NCBI RefSeq assembly: GCF_014775655.1 | Contig: NZ_CP061274.1 | Coordinates: 248,001-312,000, forward strand | Reading direction: 5' to 3' | Source: Clavibacter zhangzhiyongii | Lineage (GTDB): Bacteria > Actinomycetota > Actinomycetes > Actinomycetales > Microbacteriaceae | Length of the DNA: 64,000 nucleotides | Part shown: one piece after another, positions 15,972 through 28,006 of the stretch | Layout: every line of letters begins with the position of its first letter | Numbering within the stretch: position 1 is the stretch's first letter | Made by a program: the position numbers and the translations under genes | The notes under the pieces: generated by a model | Told to the model about the DNA's origin: nothing | What the model saw: the letters and a program-made list of their open reading frames with translations, nothing else | Database searches by the model: none

Positions 15972-17204
15972 GTGCGCTCCCGCATCCCCGCCATCCCCCT
16001 CCTGGCCGGCCTCGCGCTCGCCCTGACCGCGTGCGCCGCCGGCCCCGCGGCCGAGCCCGCCGCCGAGCCCACCACCGACGAGCAGGGGGAGGGTCACGGC
16101 GAGGTCGCGGGTGCCGCCGAGCTCTCCGAGCCGCGCCTCGGCCTCACCTCCGTCGACCCGAACGGCGCCGTCTCGCACCTCGACCTCCTCGACGGGTCGG
16201 TCGCCGACCTCGGCGGCATCGGCGCCCCGACGGCGATGGACACCGACGGGCGGTACCTCTTCGCGCAGACGGACGCGGGCGTCGAGATCGTCGACAGCGG
16301 CGTCTGGACCTGGGACCACGTCGACCACTTCCACTACTACCGGGCGGATCCGCGCCTCCTCGGCACGGTCGAGGGCGGCGGCACCGCGACGGTCGCGACC
16401 ACCAACCTCTCCACCACCGGCGGCACGGGGCTCTTCTTCCCCGGGTCCGGCGAGGCCGTGCTGCTCGACACCGAGGCCCTCTCGAAGGGCGAGGTCGAGG
16501 AGCGGTTCCGCCTCGACGGCGAGCCCGGGCCCGGCATGGTCGTGCCCGTAGGATCCCTCGCGCTCGTCACCGAGGGGCAGGGCGCCGACGCCACGGTGGC
16601 CGGGTACACGGCCGACGGCGAGCGCACCGGCCTCGTCGAGCCGTGCCCGGACGCCGCCGGCACCATCACGACGCGCGTGGGCGCGGTCATCGGCTGCTCC
16701 GACGGCGCCCTCCTCGCGAGCGTGGACGGCGACGAGCTGAGCGTGGAGCGGATCCCCTACCCCGACGGCACGACGGCCCCCGCCGCCACGTCCTTCGACA
16801 ACCGCGAGGGCCGCCCGACGGTCGCCGCCCTCGCCGGCGACCAGGGCATCTGGCTGCTCGACACCCGCGAGCGCTCCTGGCAGCTGCTCCCGGCACCCGC
16901 GCCGCTCGTGCACGCGACCGCGGTCGACGACGCGGACGAGCACCTGCTCGCGCTCGCCCGCGACGGCCGCGTGCTCGTGCTCTCCGGCGAGGACGGCGCC
17001 GTGCTCTCCGACAGCGGACCGCTCGTCGCCGACTCGATCGCGGCCGGTCGGATCCCGACCCTCGTCGCCGACCAGCAGCGCGCCTACCTCGCGGGTCCGG
17101 TCGAGCGCCGGCTGCACGAGATCGACTACGCCGACGGCGCCCGCGTCGCGCGCACCTTCGACACCGCGGCGGAGCCCGCCTTCACCGCGGAGACCGGCCG
17201 ATGA
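15972..17204 (+). CDS. AztD-like periplasmic-type zinc chaperone, lipoprotein, copy 1
   Basis: A 410-residue exported lipoprotein with signal peptide and lipobox LTAC (Cys21), then a beta-propeller-like chain of Asp/Gly-rich blades. It resembles AztD, which hands zinc to AztC. A histidine cluster HVDHFHYY (His116, His119, His121) is a plausible metal site and is not shared with the second copy. The GTG at 15972 follows GGAAGGA by six bases and begins the signal peptide directly, so it is preferred to the ATG at 15909. Its stop overlaps aztC by ATGA. Confidence 0.72.
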   Translation: MRSRIPAIPLLAGLALALTACAAGPAAEPAAEPTTDEQGEGHGEVAGAAELSEPRLGLTSVDPNGAVSHLDLLDGSVADLGGIGAPTAMDTDGRYLFAQTDAGVEIVDSGVWTWDHVDHFHYYRADPRLLGTVEGGGTATVATTNLSTTGGTGLFFPGSGEAVLLDTEALSKGEVEERFRLDGEPGPGMVVPVGSLALVTEGQGADATVAGYTADGERTGLVEPCPDAAGTITTRVGAVIGCSDGALLASVDGDELSVERIPYPDGTTAPAATSFDNREGRPTVAALAGDQGIWLLDTRERSWQLLPAPAPLVHATAVDDADEHLLALARDGRVLVLSGEDGAVLSDSGPLVADSIAAGRIPTLVADQQRAYLAGPVERRLHEIDYADGARVARTFDTAAEPAFTAETGR

Positions 17205-18127
17205 GCGCCCGCCGGATCGGCACGGCGCTCGCGGGCGCCGCCGCGGCCGCCGCGACCGTGCTCGCCCTCACGGGCTGCGCGACCGCGGGGGACGGCCGGC
17301 CGACCGTCTACGTGTCCACCAACATCCTCGGCGACGTCGTCGAGGAGCTCGTGGGCGACGAGGCCGAGGTCGTCACCCTGATGAAGCCGGACGCGGATCC
17401 GCACTCCTTCGAGATCTCCGCGCAGGAGGCCGCGCGCCTCCGCTCGGCGGACCTCGTCGTCTCCAACGGCCTCGGCCTGGAGGAGGGCCTGCAGCAGCAC
17501 CTCGACGCGGCGACCGCCGCCGACGTGCCGAGCTTCGTGGCGGGCGACGCCATCGAGGTCCTCGACTACGCCGAGGGCGACGCGGAGGGCATGCCCGACT
17601 CGCACTTCTGGACGGATCCGGCGCGCATGGTCGACGTGGTCGACGCGCTCGAGCCGGTGCTCGCCGGGATCGACGGCGTGGATCCCGCCGCCGTCGCCGC
17701 GCACACGGCCGGGTACCGCGCCGAGCTCGAGTCGCTGGATGCGGAGATGACCGCCGCGTTCGGCGCGATCCCCGCCGAGCGCCGCGCCCTCGTCACCAAC
17801 CACCACGTCTTCGGGTACCTCGCCGACCGCTTCGACTTCGAGGTCGTCGGCGCCGTGATCCCCGGCGGCACCACCCTCGCCGCGCCCTCCGCCAGCGACC
17901 TCGCCGACCTCGTGTCGGCGGTCGAGGAGACCGGCGTCCCCACGATCTTCGCGGAATCCTCGTCGCCCGACCGCCTCGTGCAGGCGCTGGCGAGCGAGGC
18001 CGACATCCGCGTGGAGGTGGTCGAGCTGTTCACGGAGTCCCTCACGGGTCCCGAGGGCGGCGCCCCCGACTACCTCGCCATGATGCGCGTCAACACGCAG
18101 CGCATCGCCACCGGGCTCTCCCCCTGA
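17201..18127 (+). CDS. aztC: Zinc-binding lipoprotein AztC (ZnuA-like solute-binding protein)
   Basis: A 308-residue cluster A-I solute-binding lipoprotein. The lipobox is LTGC (Cys26). Likely metal ligands are His68 (DPHSF), His135 (DSHFW), His201 or 202 (NHHVFGY) and an acidic residue around AESSSPD. ZnuA proteins carry a His-rich loop before the second ligand. Here that stretch (DYAEGDAEGMPDS) is acidic with no histidine, consistent with AztC-type proteins that receive metal from AztD. It overlaps the upstream aztD-like gene by 4 bases. Confidence 0.87.
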   Translation: MSARRIGTALAGAAAAAATVLALTGCATAGDGRPTVYVSTNILGDVVEELVGDEAEVVTLMKPDADPHSFEISAQEAARLRSADLVVSNGLGLEEGLQQHLDAATAADVPSFVAGDAIEVLDYAEGDAEGMPDSHFWTDPARMVDVVDALEPVLAGIDGVDPAAVAAHTAGYRAELESLDAEMTAAFGAIPAERRALVTNHHVFGYLADRFDFEVVGAVIPGGTTLAAPSASDLADLVSAVEETGVPTIFAESSSPDRLVQALASEADIRVEVVELFTESLTGPEGGAPDYLAMMRVNTQRIATGLSP

Positions 18128-18162
18128 GCGCCTGCGATCCACCCACACAGAGAAGGAACACC

Positions 18163-19374
18163 ATGCGCACCCCCCGCCTCCGACGGACCGGCCACGCCGC
18201 CGTCGCCCTGGGCCTCGCCGCGACGCTCGCGGCCTGCTCCACCCCCGCCCCCGAGGGATCCGCGTCCTCCGACGGCGCGGCCGCATCCGGCGAGGCAGCC
18301 GGATCCCGCGTCGCCGTCTCGTACGAGGGCGGCATCCTCGTGCTCGACGGGACGAGCCTCGAGACCGTCTCGGACTTCGACTCCGAGGAGTTCACCCGCC
18401 TCAACCCCGCGGGTGACGACCGGCACGTCATGGTCACGATGAGCGACGGCTTCCAGGTGCTCGACACCGCCGCCGGCAGCTCCGACGAGGCCGAGCTGAC
18501 CGACACGGTGTTCCCCGCCGACACCCCCGGCCACGTCGTCCGGCACGCGGGCAAGACGATCCTCTACGCCGACGGCACGAGCGACACCACGGTCTTCGAC
18601 ACCGCGGCCCTCGCCTCCACCGACGGCATGCCCGAGACGGAGACCATCGAGGGCGTCGAAGCGCACCACGGCGTCTCGATCGTGCTCGAGGACGGCACGT
18701 TCCTCACGACCGTCGGGAACGCGGACGGCCGCAACGGCATCGAGGTCAAGGACGCGTCCGGCGCGGTCATCGCGCAGAGCGACCAGTGCCCCGGCGTGCA
18801 CGGCGAGGGCACCGCGGCCGGCGAGGTCGTCGTCTTCGGCTGCGAGGACGGCGCGCTCGTCTACGACGACGGCGCGATCACCAAGCTCAGCGCGCCCGAC
18901 CAGCCCTACGGCCGCATGGGCAACGCCTACGTGAGCGAGACCAGCCCGATCATCGTCGGCGACTACAAGTCCGACCCGGACGCCGAGGGCTACCTACTGA
19001 ACGCCGTCACCCTGATCGACACGGAGGCCGAGACCCTCCGCGTCGTCGACCTGCCCGAGGGCGTCGGCTACACGTTCCGCGACGTCGCGCGCGGCCCGGA
19101 TGACAAGGCGTACATCATGGGCTCGGACGGCGCGATCCACGTGCTCGACCCCGCCACCGGCGAGCTGACCGACTCCTTCCCCGTCATGGACGCGTGGGAG
19201 AGCCCGGTCGAGTGGCAGGACCCGCACCCCGCGATCGTCGTCGCCGACGGCGTCGGCTACGTCACCGAGCCGGCCGCGAAGCAGGTCCACGCGGTCGACC
19301 TCACGACGGGCGACGTGCTCTCCAGCACGACCCTCGAGGTCACGCCGAACGAGCTGGCGGTCGCCGCGGGCTGA
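18163..19374 (+). CDS. aztD: Zinc metallochaperone AztD, copy 2
   Basis: A 403-residue exported lipoprotein (lipobox LAAC) of the AztD family. It has seven-bladed-propeller-like repeats and histidines in VEAHHGVSIV, CPGVHGEG and WQDPHPAIV, the pattern expected for AztD zinc sites. AztD delivers zinc to AztC outside the membrane. AGAAGGA lies 5 bases before the ATG. It is the last gene of the zinc operon, 35 bases after aztC, and is followed by a strong terminator. Two AztD-like genes in one operon is unusual. Confidence 0.83.
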   Translation: MRTPRLRRTGHAAVALGLAATLAACSTPAPEGSASSDGAAASGEAAGSRVAVSYEGGILVLDGTSLETVSDFDSEEFTRLNPAGDDRHVMVTMSDGFQVLDTAAGSSDEAELTDTVFPADTPGHVVRHAGKTILYADGTSDTTVFDTAALASTDGMPETETIEGVEAHHGVSIVLEDGTFLTTVGNADGRNGIEVKDASGAVIAQSDQCPGVHGEGTAAGEVVVFGCEDGALVYDDGAITKLSAPDQPYGRMGNAYVSETSPIIVGDYKSDPDAEGYLLNAVTLIDTEAETLRVVDLPEGVGYTFRDVARGPDDKAYIMGSDGAIHVLDPATGELTDSFPVMDAWESPVEWQDPHPAIVVADGVGYVTEPAAKQVHAVDLTTGDVLSSTTLEVTPNELAVAAG

Positions 19375-19396
19375 TCCCCGCCCGCGGCACGCATGA

Positions 19397-19432
19397 GGAA
19401 GGCCCGCCACCCGAGAGGGCGGCGGGCCTTCC
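19397..19432. terminator. Intrinsic terminator after the zinc operon
   Basis: ggaaggcccgcc (19397-19408) pairs perfectly with ggcgggccttcc (19421-19432), with further accc/gggc pairing toward the loop. It lies between the convergent aztD and LPXTG genes and can end both transcripts. Confidence 0.8.
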
Positions 19433-19469
19433 GCGCATCCGGCGCCGGAGCGGCGGCCTGCGTGGACCG

Positions 19470-20642
19470 CTACGCGGAGCGGTGGCGACGGCGGGCGACG
19501 AGCGCCCCGCCGGCCAGCAGCATCAGCGCGCCGAGGCCGCCGAGCGCGAGGGCGGAGTCGCCGCCGCCCGTGACGGGGAGGGAGTCCCGGCCCGAGGTGC
19601 GGAGCCGCGCGGCGGCGGCGACGCCGGCGTGGTGGTCGCCGTCGCTGCTCGTGTCCGAGACGCCCGCGACGGTGAAGGCCTGCGTGAGGACGAGGCCGGA
19701 GCGCTCGCCCGTGAGCGTGAGGACGTAGTCGCCGTTCGGGGCGTAGTACACGCCCTCCAGGACCGCGGCGTACGCCCAGCGGCCCCGCTCGTCGGCGGTC
19801 TGCGTGCGGCCGATGCTGGTGGGATCGCCCGCGCGTCGGAGCGCGAAGCCGTCGCCGATGCCCGACGGCCCGCGGAGCGACGCCGTGACCCCCTCGCCCC
19901 GCAGGAAGCCCGTCGCCGTGACCGGGACGCCGGGACGCACGAGGTCGTCGGGGGTGATGGTGGTGCGGGGGATGCTGATGGCCGCGTCCTCGGGGAGGGG
20001 CAGGTCGGAGTCCGGGCTGGTGTTCGACACCCCGGAGATGGAGAGGTCCTTCGAGAGGACGAGGCCGGACTCCTCGCCGGTCAGATGCAGCGTGTAGGCG
20101 CCGTTCGTCGCGAAGTACACGCCGGCGAAGGCGACGCGGTGCGAGACGCGCCCGCGGTCGTCCGCGGGATGGGTGAGGCCGTACTTCGTCGGCTCCCCGA
20201 CCCGCGTGGCCAGGTCCAGGTCGACCTGCACGCCGGCCGGCGCCGTGATCGAGACGGTGACGGGCTCGCCGGGCAGGAAGCCCGTTGCCTCGAGCGCGAT
20301 GCCCGGGGAGACGGGCTGGTCGGGGTCGAGGGTGTCGTCGTCCACGGTGATGCTCGCGCGCTCGCGGACCGGGGCCTCGGCGGCGGGCGTCGCCGCGGCG
20401 GCCTCCGGCGCGACGGGCTCCGACGGGATCACCGCGGGGGACGCGTCCGCCGACGCCGCGTCCACCTGCGGGGCGGTCACGTCCGCGGGCTCCGTCTGCG
20501 TCGTGCCGGTCGCGGGATCCACGGCCGCGTGCGCGGCGGGCGCCCAGGCGAGGGGGGCGGCGACGAGCGCGGCCGTGAGGCACAGCGCGGTGACGGGGCG
20601 TCGCAGTCGCGTGGTGCGGGCTGCGGCGGGCGTGAGGTCCAT
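19470..20642 (-). CDS. LPXTG-anchored surface protein with two repeat domains
   Basis: A 390-residue wall-anchored protein. It has a Sec signal (LTAALVAAPLAWAPAAHA), a Pro/Ala-rich linker and two related domains of about 100 residues. Each domain has the pattern TPDD-V-PG-P-ATGFL-GE, -RAGDPT--G-T--DERGR, -GVY-A-NG-Y-L-LTGE-SGLVL. It ends in LPVTG, a hydrophobic stretch and RRRHRSA for sortase. Function is unknown; adhesion or surface display is possible. The methionine at 20642 begins the signal region, and the frame upstream has no signal peptide. Confidence 0.85.
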   Translation of the reverse strand: MDLTPAAARTTRLRRPVTALCLTAALVAAPLAWAPAAHAAVDPATGTTQTEPADVTAPQVDAASADASPAVIPSEPVAPEAAAATPAAEAPVRERASITVDDDTLDPDQPVSPGIALEATGFLPGEPVTVSITAPAGVQVDLDLATRVGEPTKYGLTHPADDRGRVSHRVAFAGVYFATNGAYTLHLTGEESGLVLSKDLSISGVSNTSPDSDLPLPEDAAISIPRTTITPDDLVRPGVPVTATGFLRGEGVTASLRGPSGIGDGFALRRAGDPTSIGRTQTADERGRWAYAAVLEGVYYAPNGDYVLTLTGERSGLVLTQAFTVAGVSDTSSDGDHHAGVAAAARLRTSGRDSLPVTGGGDSALALGGLGALMLLAGGALVARRRHRSA

Positions 20643-20743
20643 GGGGCTCCTGATCGAGGTGAGCCGGTCCCGGAGGACGCGGCGGTAGGGCGGACCCGAG
20701 CGGATCCGCGGGGATTCCTCCCGTGTGGGAAACGTATCGGAGT

Positions 20744-20810
20744 CCCTGATCAGGGCGGATAACGAATGACTACGCGCGTGCCCGGCCGCACCCCCACTCC
20801 GGGTGGGGGT
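20744..20810. promoter_or_regulatory. Divergent control region with a palindrome and a hairpin
   Basis: CCCTGATCAGGG (20744-20755) is a perfect 12-bp palindrome. Further on, acccccac (20790-20797) pairs with gtgggggt (20803-20810). Both lie in the 233-base gap between the divergent LPXTG and flavoprotein genes. The palindrome may be an operator; the hairpin would be in the leader of the flavoprotein mRNA. Confidence 0.4.
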
Positions 20811-20875
20811 CCGTGCGTCTTGCTGATTTCGCAAGGACTCGTGCGCGTGACGACGCGACCGGCGAGAGTCGAGGC

Positions 20876-21883
20876 ATGGACATCGCACAGGGCATCGCAG
20901 GTCGGATCGAGTGGGACGCGGTCGTCGTCGGCGGAGGCGTGGCGGGATCGAGCGCGGCGCTCATGCTGGCACGCGCCCGCCGGAGCGTGCTCGTGGTCGA
21001 CGCCGGCCAGCCGCGCAACGCGGTCGCCGCGCACATGCACGGCGTGCTCGGCCACGACGGGAAGCCGCCGCGGCAGCTCGTCGCCGAGGGGCGTCGCGAG
21101 ATCGAGGGCTACGGCGGCGTCGTGGTCGACGGGCGGGTCGAGGGGATCACCGCGGTCGACGACCCGGCCGGCCCGCGCTTCCGGGTGACGCTCGACGGCG
21201 GCGCCGAGGTCCGCGCCCGCCGCGTGATCCTCGCCACCGGCCTCGCCGACGTCCTCCCCGAGGTCCCCGGCCTCGCCGCGCACTGGGGCGCCGGCGTCGT
21301 CGTCTGCCCGTACTGCGACGGCTACGAGGTGCGCGACCGCCGCATCGGCGTGCTCGCCACCGGGCCCGGCAGCCTCCATCACGTGCAGATGCTGCGCCAG
21401 TGGTCGCCCGACATCACGTTCCTCGTCGCGGGCGGCACGGCGGACGGCCGGCCGCTGGAGATCGACGCCGCGACCCGCGCCGGGATCGACGCCCGCGGCA
21501 TCCGCGTGGAGGAGGCGGCCGTCGTCCGCGTGCTCGGCGAGCGCGGCGCGCTCGAGGGCGTCGAGCTCGCCGACGGCCGGATCCTCCCGCTCGACTCGCT
21601 CTTCGCGATGCCGGGCGTCGCACCGCGCGACGGGTTCGCCCGCGCGCTCGGGGCCGACGTCGAGGAGACGCCGTGGGGTCCGTTCGTCGCGGCGGACCCG
21701 ATGGGCCGGACGAGCGTCCCCGGCCTCCTCATCGCGGGCAACGCGTCGAGCGGATCCGCGAACGTCCCGGTCGCGATGGCCGCCGGCACCATGGCGGGCG
21801 CGATGGCGAACGCGGACATGGTGACGGAGGACGTCGCGCGGGCGGTGACCGCCGCGGCCGGGCCCGTCACCGCCGGCCGGTAG
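20876..21883 (+). CDS. Thioredoxin-reductase-like FAD/NAD(P) oxidoreductase
   Basis: A 335-residue flavoprotein. VVVGGGVAGSSAALMLARA binds FAD, the redox-active disulfide is CPYC (Cys144, Cys147) in the class II thioredoxin reductase position, and IAGNASSGSANVPVAMAAG is the C-terminal FAD motif. The NAD(P) region is divergent (VLATGPGSLHH instead of GGGDSA), as in ferredoxin-dependent or gliotoxin-reductase-like relatives. The partner thiol protein is unknown and no thioredoxin gene is adjacent. The ATG at 20876 is chosen because the FAD fold begins shortly after. Confidence 0.82.
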   Translation: MDIAQGIAGRIEWDAVVVGGGVAGSSAALMLARARRSVLVVDAGQPRNAVAAHMHGVLGHDGKPPRQLVAEGRREIEGYGGVVVDGRVEGITAVDDPAGPRFRVTLDGGAEVRARRVILATGLADVLPEVPGLAAHWGAGVVVCPYCDGYEVRDRRIGVLATGPGSLHHVQMLRQWSPDITFLVAGGTADGRPLEIDAATRAGIDARGIRVEEAAVVRVLGERGALEGVELADGRILPLDSLFAMPGVAPRDGFARALGADVEETPWGPFVAADPMGRTSVPGLLIAGNASSGSANVPVAMAAGTMAGAMANADMVTEDVARAVTAAAGPVTAGR

Positions 21884-21907
21884 CGGTCCGCGCCCGCCTC
21901 GCGTAAA

Positions 21908-21928
21908 CTTGAGTCACAGAGACTCAAG
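21908..21928. promoter_or_regulatory. HAIR element (HspR operator) upstream of clpB
   Basis: CTTGAGT (21908-21914) and ACTCAAG (21922-21928) are separated by 7 bases, exactly the HspR-associated inverted repeat. It lies 20 bases before the clpB start and overlaps a likely -10 (TAAACT, 21904-21909). HspR would repress transcription until heat shock. Confidence 0.9.
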
Positions 21929-21948
21929 TACCTGAAGGAAGGAACGCA

Positions 21949-24141
<2,193 letters not shown>

Positions 24142-24162
24142 TCCCGGCGCCTGATGCCGATG

Positions 24163-24204
24163 CGGCCCGCCGTGCGCTCCCGTCAGGGGACGCACGGCGG
24201 GCCG
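24163..24204. terminator. Bidirectional terminator between clpB and GH36
   Basis: cggcccgccgtgcg (24163-24176) and cgcacggcgggccg (24191-24204) are a perfect 14-bp inverted repeat with a 14-base loop, between convergent stops. Confidence 0.8.
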
Positions 24205-24225
24205 TCGTCGTGCGTCCGCCGCGGA

Positions 24226-26409
24226 TCAGACCGCCGTCACCCGCAGGATCGCGATCGACTCCGGCATCATCGCGGGCGCGTGCAGGCCCGAGGCGGCGAG
24301 CGCGCGGCCGGTCAGCTCGACGCCGTCCCACCAGGCCGGGGCCGTGAAGCCGGGCTCGGGGGTGCCGACGCGCACGGGCTCCACGCGGTAGCGGCGCTCG
24401 GGATCCAGGCCCGGCAGCAGGAAGCGGCCGCGCGGCGAGACCTCGGAGCGGCCGATCGACGCGAGGAAGAACAGCGCGGAGGCGGCGTCCGACGCGACGG
24501 CGCCGTGCACGAGCAGGGTCGGGTCGCTCTCGTCGGCGCGGACGACCGTGCCCGTGTGCATCAGTGCGCGCTCCTCCTTGTAGAGGGCGATCCACGCGGC
24601 GAGGTCGGCGTTCTCCTCGTCGCTGGCCTGCGCGAGGTCCCACTCGATGCCGAGGTGGCCGTAGAGCGCCGAGCCCGCGCGGAACGCGAGGCGGTGCGCG
24701 CGGCCCGTGGTGTGGCTGACGCCCGAGGCGATGTGGGAGCCGAGCAGCTCGGGCGGGAGGAGCTGCATGGTCCAGCGCATCATCGTCTGGCGGTCGAGCG
24801 GGTCGATGCAGTCGGAGACCCACACGCGGTCGGTGCGCTCGAGCACGCCGAGGTCGACGCGGGCGCCGCCGGACGCGCATGCCTCGATCTCGAGGCCCGG
24901 GAAGCGGGCCCGCAGCTCGTCCATGAGCCGGTACGCGGCGAGCGTCTGCAGGTGCACGCCCGCCTCGCCGCGCGGGTGGATGCCGGCGTCGACGAGGTCG
25001 CGGTTGTGGTCCCACTTGACGTACGCGATGTCGTGGGCGGAGAGGATCGCGGTCATCCGCTCGAGCACGTACGCGTACGCCTCGGGGATCACCAGATCGA
25101 GCACCTGCTGGTCGCGGGCGCGCACCGGGAGGCGGCCGCCCGTGGCGAGGATCCACTCGGGGTGCGCGCGGGCGAGGTCGGAGTCCTCGTTCACCATCTC
25201 GGGCTCGAACCAGAGGCCGAACTCCATTCCGAGGCCCGTGACGTGGTCGATGATCGGGTCGAGCCCGTCCGGCCACACCGTCTCGTCGACGTACCAGTCG
25301 CCGAGACCCGCGTGATCGTCGCGGCGGTGGCGGAACCAGCCGTCGTCGAGCACGTACCGCTCCACGCCGAGGGCCGCGGCGCGATCCGCGAGGTCGGTGA
25401 GGCGCGCGAGGTCGTGGTCGAAGTAGACGGCCTCCCACACGTTGATCGTCATGGGCCGGTCGCGGCGCGGGTGCGACTGGCGGGCGCGCAGGAAGCGGTG
25501 GAAGCGGGCGGCCTGGTCGTCGAGGCCGTGGCCGAACGCGGCGTAGACCCACGGGCTCGCGTACGCCTCGCCCTGCGCGAGCCGCACCTCGCCGGGCAGC
25601 AGCAGCTCGCCGCCGCCGATGACCTGGCGGCCGGTCGACAGGCGCTCGGCGTAGTGGCGGTGGTTGCCGCTGAACGCGACGTGCACGCCGCGGACGTCGC
25701 CGTGGCGGAAGCCGAAGCCGGGCGTGCCGACGGTGAGGAGCGTCGCCGCGTCGGGGCCGGTGCGGCCCTTGCGGCCCTCGCGCTCGTGGATCCCGACCAC
25801 GAGCTCCCGGCGCTGCGGCGTGCGCTCGAGGCCCCACCGCCCGGCGAAGTCGAGGATCTCGCGGGCCTCGGCCGGGAGGGGCAGCGCGAGCATCAGGCTG
25901 CCGACGGCGTAGGTGGCGGCGTGCAGGTTGCGGACCTCGGCGCGCGTGCGGACGAGGCCGGAGGGCAGCAGCTCGACGTCGAGCGCGAGCGCGAGGCCCG
26001 CGACGTCGTCGACCGCGTCCACGTGCACGAGGGCGGGGCCGACGGACGCGGATCCGGGGCGGCCGTCGGCGCCCGCGGGCAGCGGGTCGCCGTCGACGGT
26101 CGCGGCGGTCACGCGGAACAGCGGCGACCAGTCGGCGCCGTCGCGGTGGCCCTCGAGGCCCGGCTTGCCGAGCCACGCCGTGTGCGCCTCGGGGAGGATC
26201 GCGAGCCGGACGGGCTCGTCGGCGACGCTGCCGACGAGCGGCTCGACGGCCGCGAGCACCATCGTCTCGAGGTCGGCCGCGGTGGTGGCGCCGAGGTCCG
26301 CGCCCCAGTGCACGACGGCCGGCAGGCGGCCGTCGACGAGGTCGAGCACGAGCGAGACGCCGGACGCCCGCAGGTGGAGGAGGGCGGACGGGACGGCGGT
26401 GTCGGGCAT
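24226..26409 (-). CDS. Alpha-galactosidase, GH36
   Basis: A 727-residue GH36 enzyme that would release alpha-1,6-galactose from raffinose-type oligosaccharides or galactomannan. The nucleophile is Asp467 in AYVKWDHNRDL and the acid/base Asp533 in WVSDCIDPLDRQ. CASGGARVDLG binds substrate and WYVDETVWPDG lies in the barrel. Full-length with an N-terminal beta-supersandwich and no signal peptide, so it acts on imported sugar. No transporter is adjacent and no operator was recognised upstream, so its regulation is unclear. Confidence 0.92.
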   Translation of the reverse strand: MPDTAVPSALLHLRASGVSLVLDLVDGRLPAVVHWGADLGATTAADLETMVLAAVEPLVGSVADEPVRLAILPEAHTAWLGKPGLEGHRDGADWSPLFRVTAATVDGDPLPAGADGRPGSASVGPALVHVDAVDDVAGLALALDVELLPSGLVRTRAEVRNLHAATYAVGSLMLALPLPAEAREILDFAGRWGLERTPQRRELVVGIHEREGRKGRTGPDAATLLTVGTPGFGFRHGDVRGVHVAFSGNHRHYAERLSTGRQVIGGGELLLPGEVRLAQGEAYASPWVYAAFGHGLDDQAARFHRFLRARQSHPRRDRPMTINVWEAVYFDHDLARLTDLADRAAALGVERYVLDDGWFRHRRDDHAGLGDWYVDETVWPDGLDPIIDHVTGLGMEFGLWFEPEMVNEDSDLARAHPEWILATGGRLPVRARDQQVLDLVIPEAYAYVLERMTAILSAHDIAYVKWDHNRDLVDAGIHPRGEAGVHLQTLAAYRLMDELRARFPGLEIEACASGGARVDLGVLERTDRVWVSDCIDPLDRQTMMRWTMQLLPPELLGSHIASGVSHTTGRAHRLAFRAGSALYGHLGIEWDLAQASDEENADLAAWIALYKEERALMHTGTVVRADESDPTLLVHGAVASDAASALFFLASIGRSEVSPRGRFLLPGLDPERRYRVEPVRVGTPEPGFTAPAWWDGVELTGRALAASGLHAPAMMPESIAILRVTAV

Positions 26410-26547
26410 GCTGCTCCTGGTCGGGCGGGTCGGGGAGGGGGCGGATCCATCCTCCCGTGCCCGGAGCCGCCCGGAGCGTGCGGCACCGGCGCGGCGGCGA
26501 GCGGGCCGCGGCGAGGCGCGCCCTCCGCACCGGCGGCCGGCGCGGAG

Positions 26548-26901
26548 CTAGCGGTCGAGGTCCTCGAAGCCGGGCACGGAGGCGCCGTCCTGGTGGTGCT
26601 CCGACACGCGCGTGCCGCTCTGCTGGTAGCGGGCGCGCACGGTGGCCTGGCGGATCCGCTCGACGAGCTCCGGGTCCAGCAGCTCGTCGTCGGAGGGGGC
26701 GCCCGCCTCGACCACGATCTGGCTCGCCGGCCCGATGAGGAGCTCCACGCGCTGGACCGACCCGTCGTCGGCGCGCACCGGGATCACGACCGTCGCGGCG
26801 GCCGTGCCCTCGCGGGCGAGCGCCTCCGCGTAGTCGACGACCGCGACCGCGACCTCGTCACCCGTCAGGTACCGTCCGTCGGCGTAGTGGATGATGTGCA
26901 C
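26548..26901 (-). CDS. Hypothetical small protein
   Basis: I do not recognise this 117-residue protein. It starts with VHIIHYADGRYLTGDEVAVAVVDYAEAL from a GTG at 26901, is rich in acidic residues, and has a central strand VELLIGPASQIVVEAG and a polar tail. There are no membrane segments, cysteines or nucleotide-binding motif. Codon and GC3 usage look like a real gene. Longer readings of this frame upstream lie under the aldo/keto reductase and are shadows. It is divergent from that reductase. Confidence 0.6.
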   Translation of the reverse strand: MHIIHYADGRYLTGDEVAVAVVDYAEALAREGTAAATVVIPVRADDGSVQRVELLIGPASQIVVEAGAPSDDELLDPELVERIRQATVRARYQQSGTRVSEHHQDGASVPGFEDLDR

Positions 26902-26994
26902 CCCTCCAGTGAAGGCCCTCGGCCGTCCGCCGCCTAGGGGGTGGACACGACCGGACATCGCCGTCGCGCCGAGCGCCCTCGGTACGCTCGGCGG

Positions 26995-27999
<1,005 letters not shown>

Positions 28000-28006
28000 T
28001 CCGCCC

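Noticed and set aside
24154-26937. 927-codon plus-strand frame opposite GH36
   Set aside because: GH36 on the other strand has all catalytic motifs. This frame is compositionally biased and motif-free.
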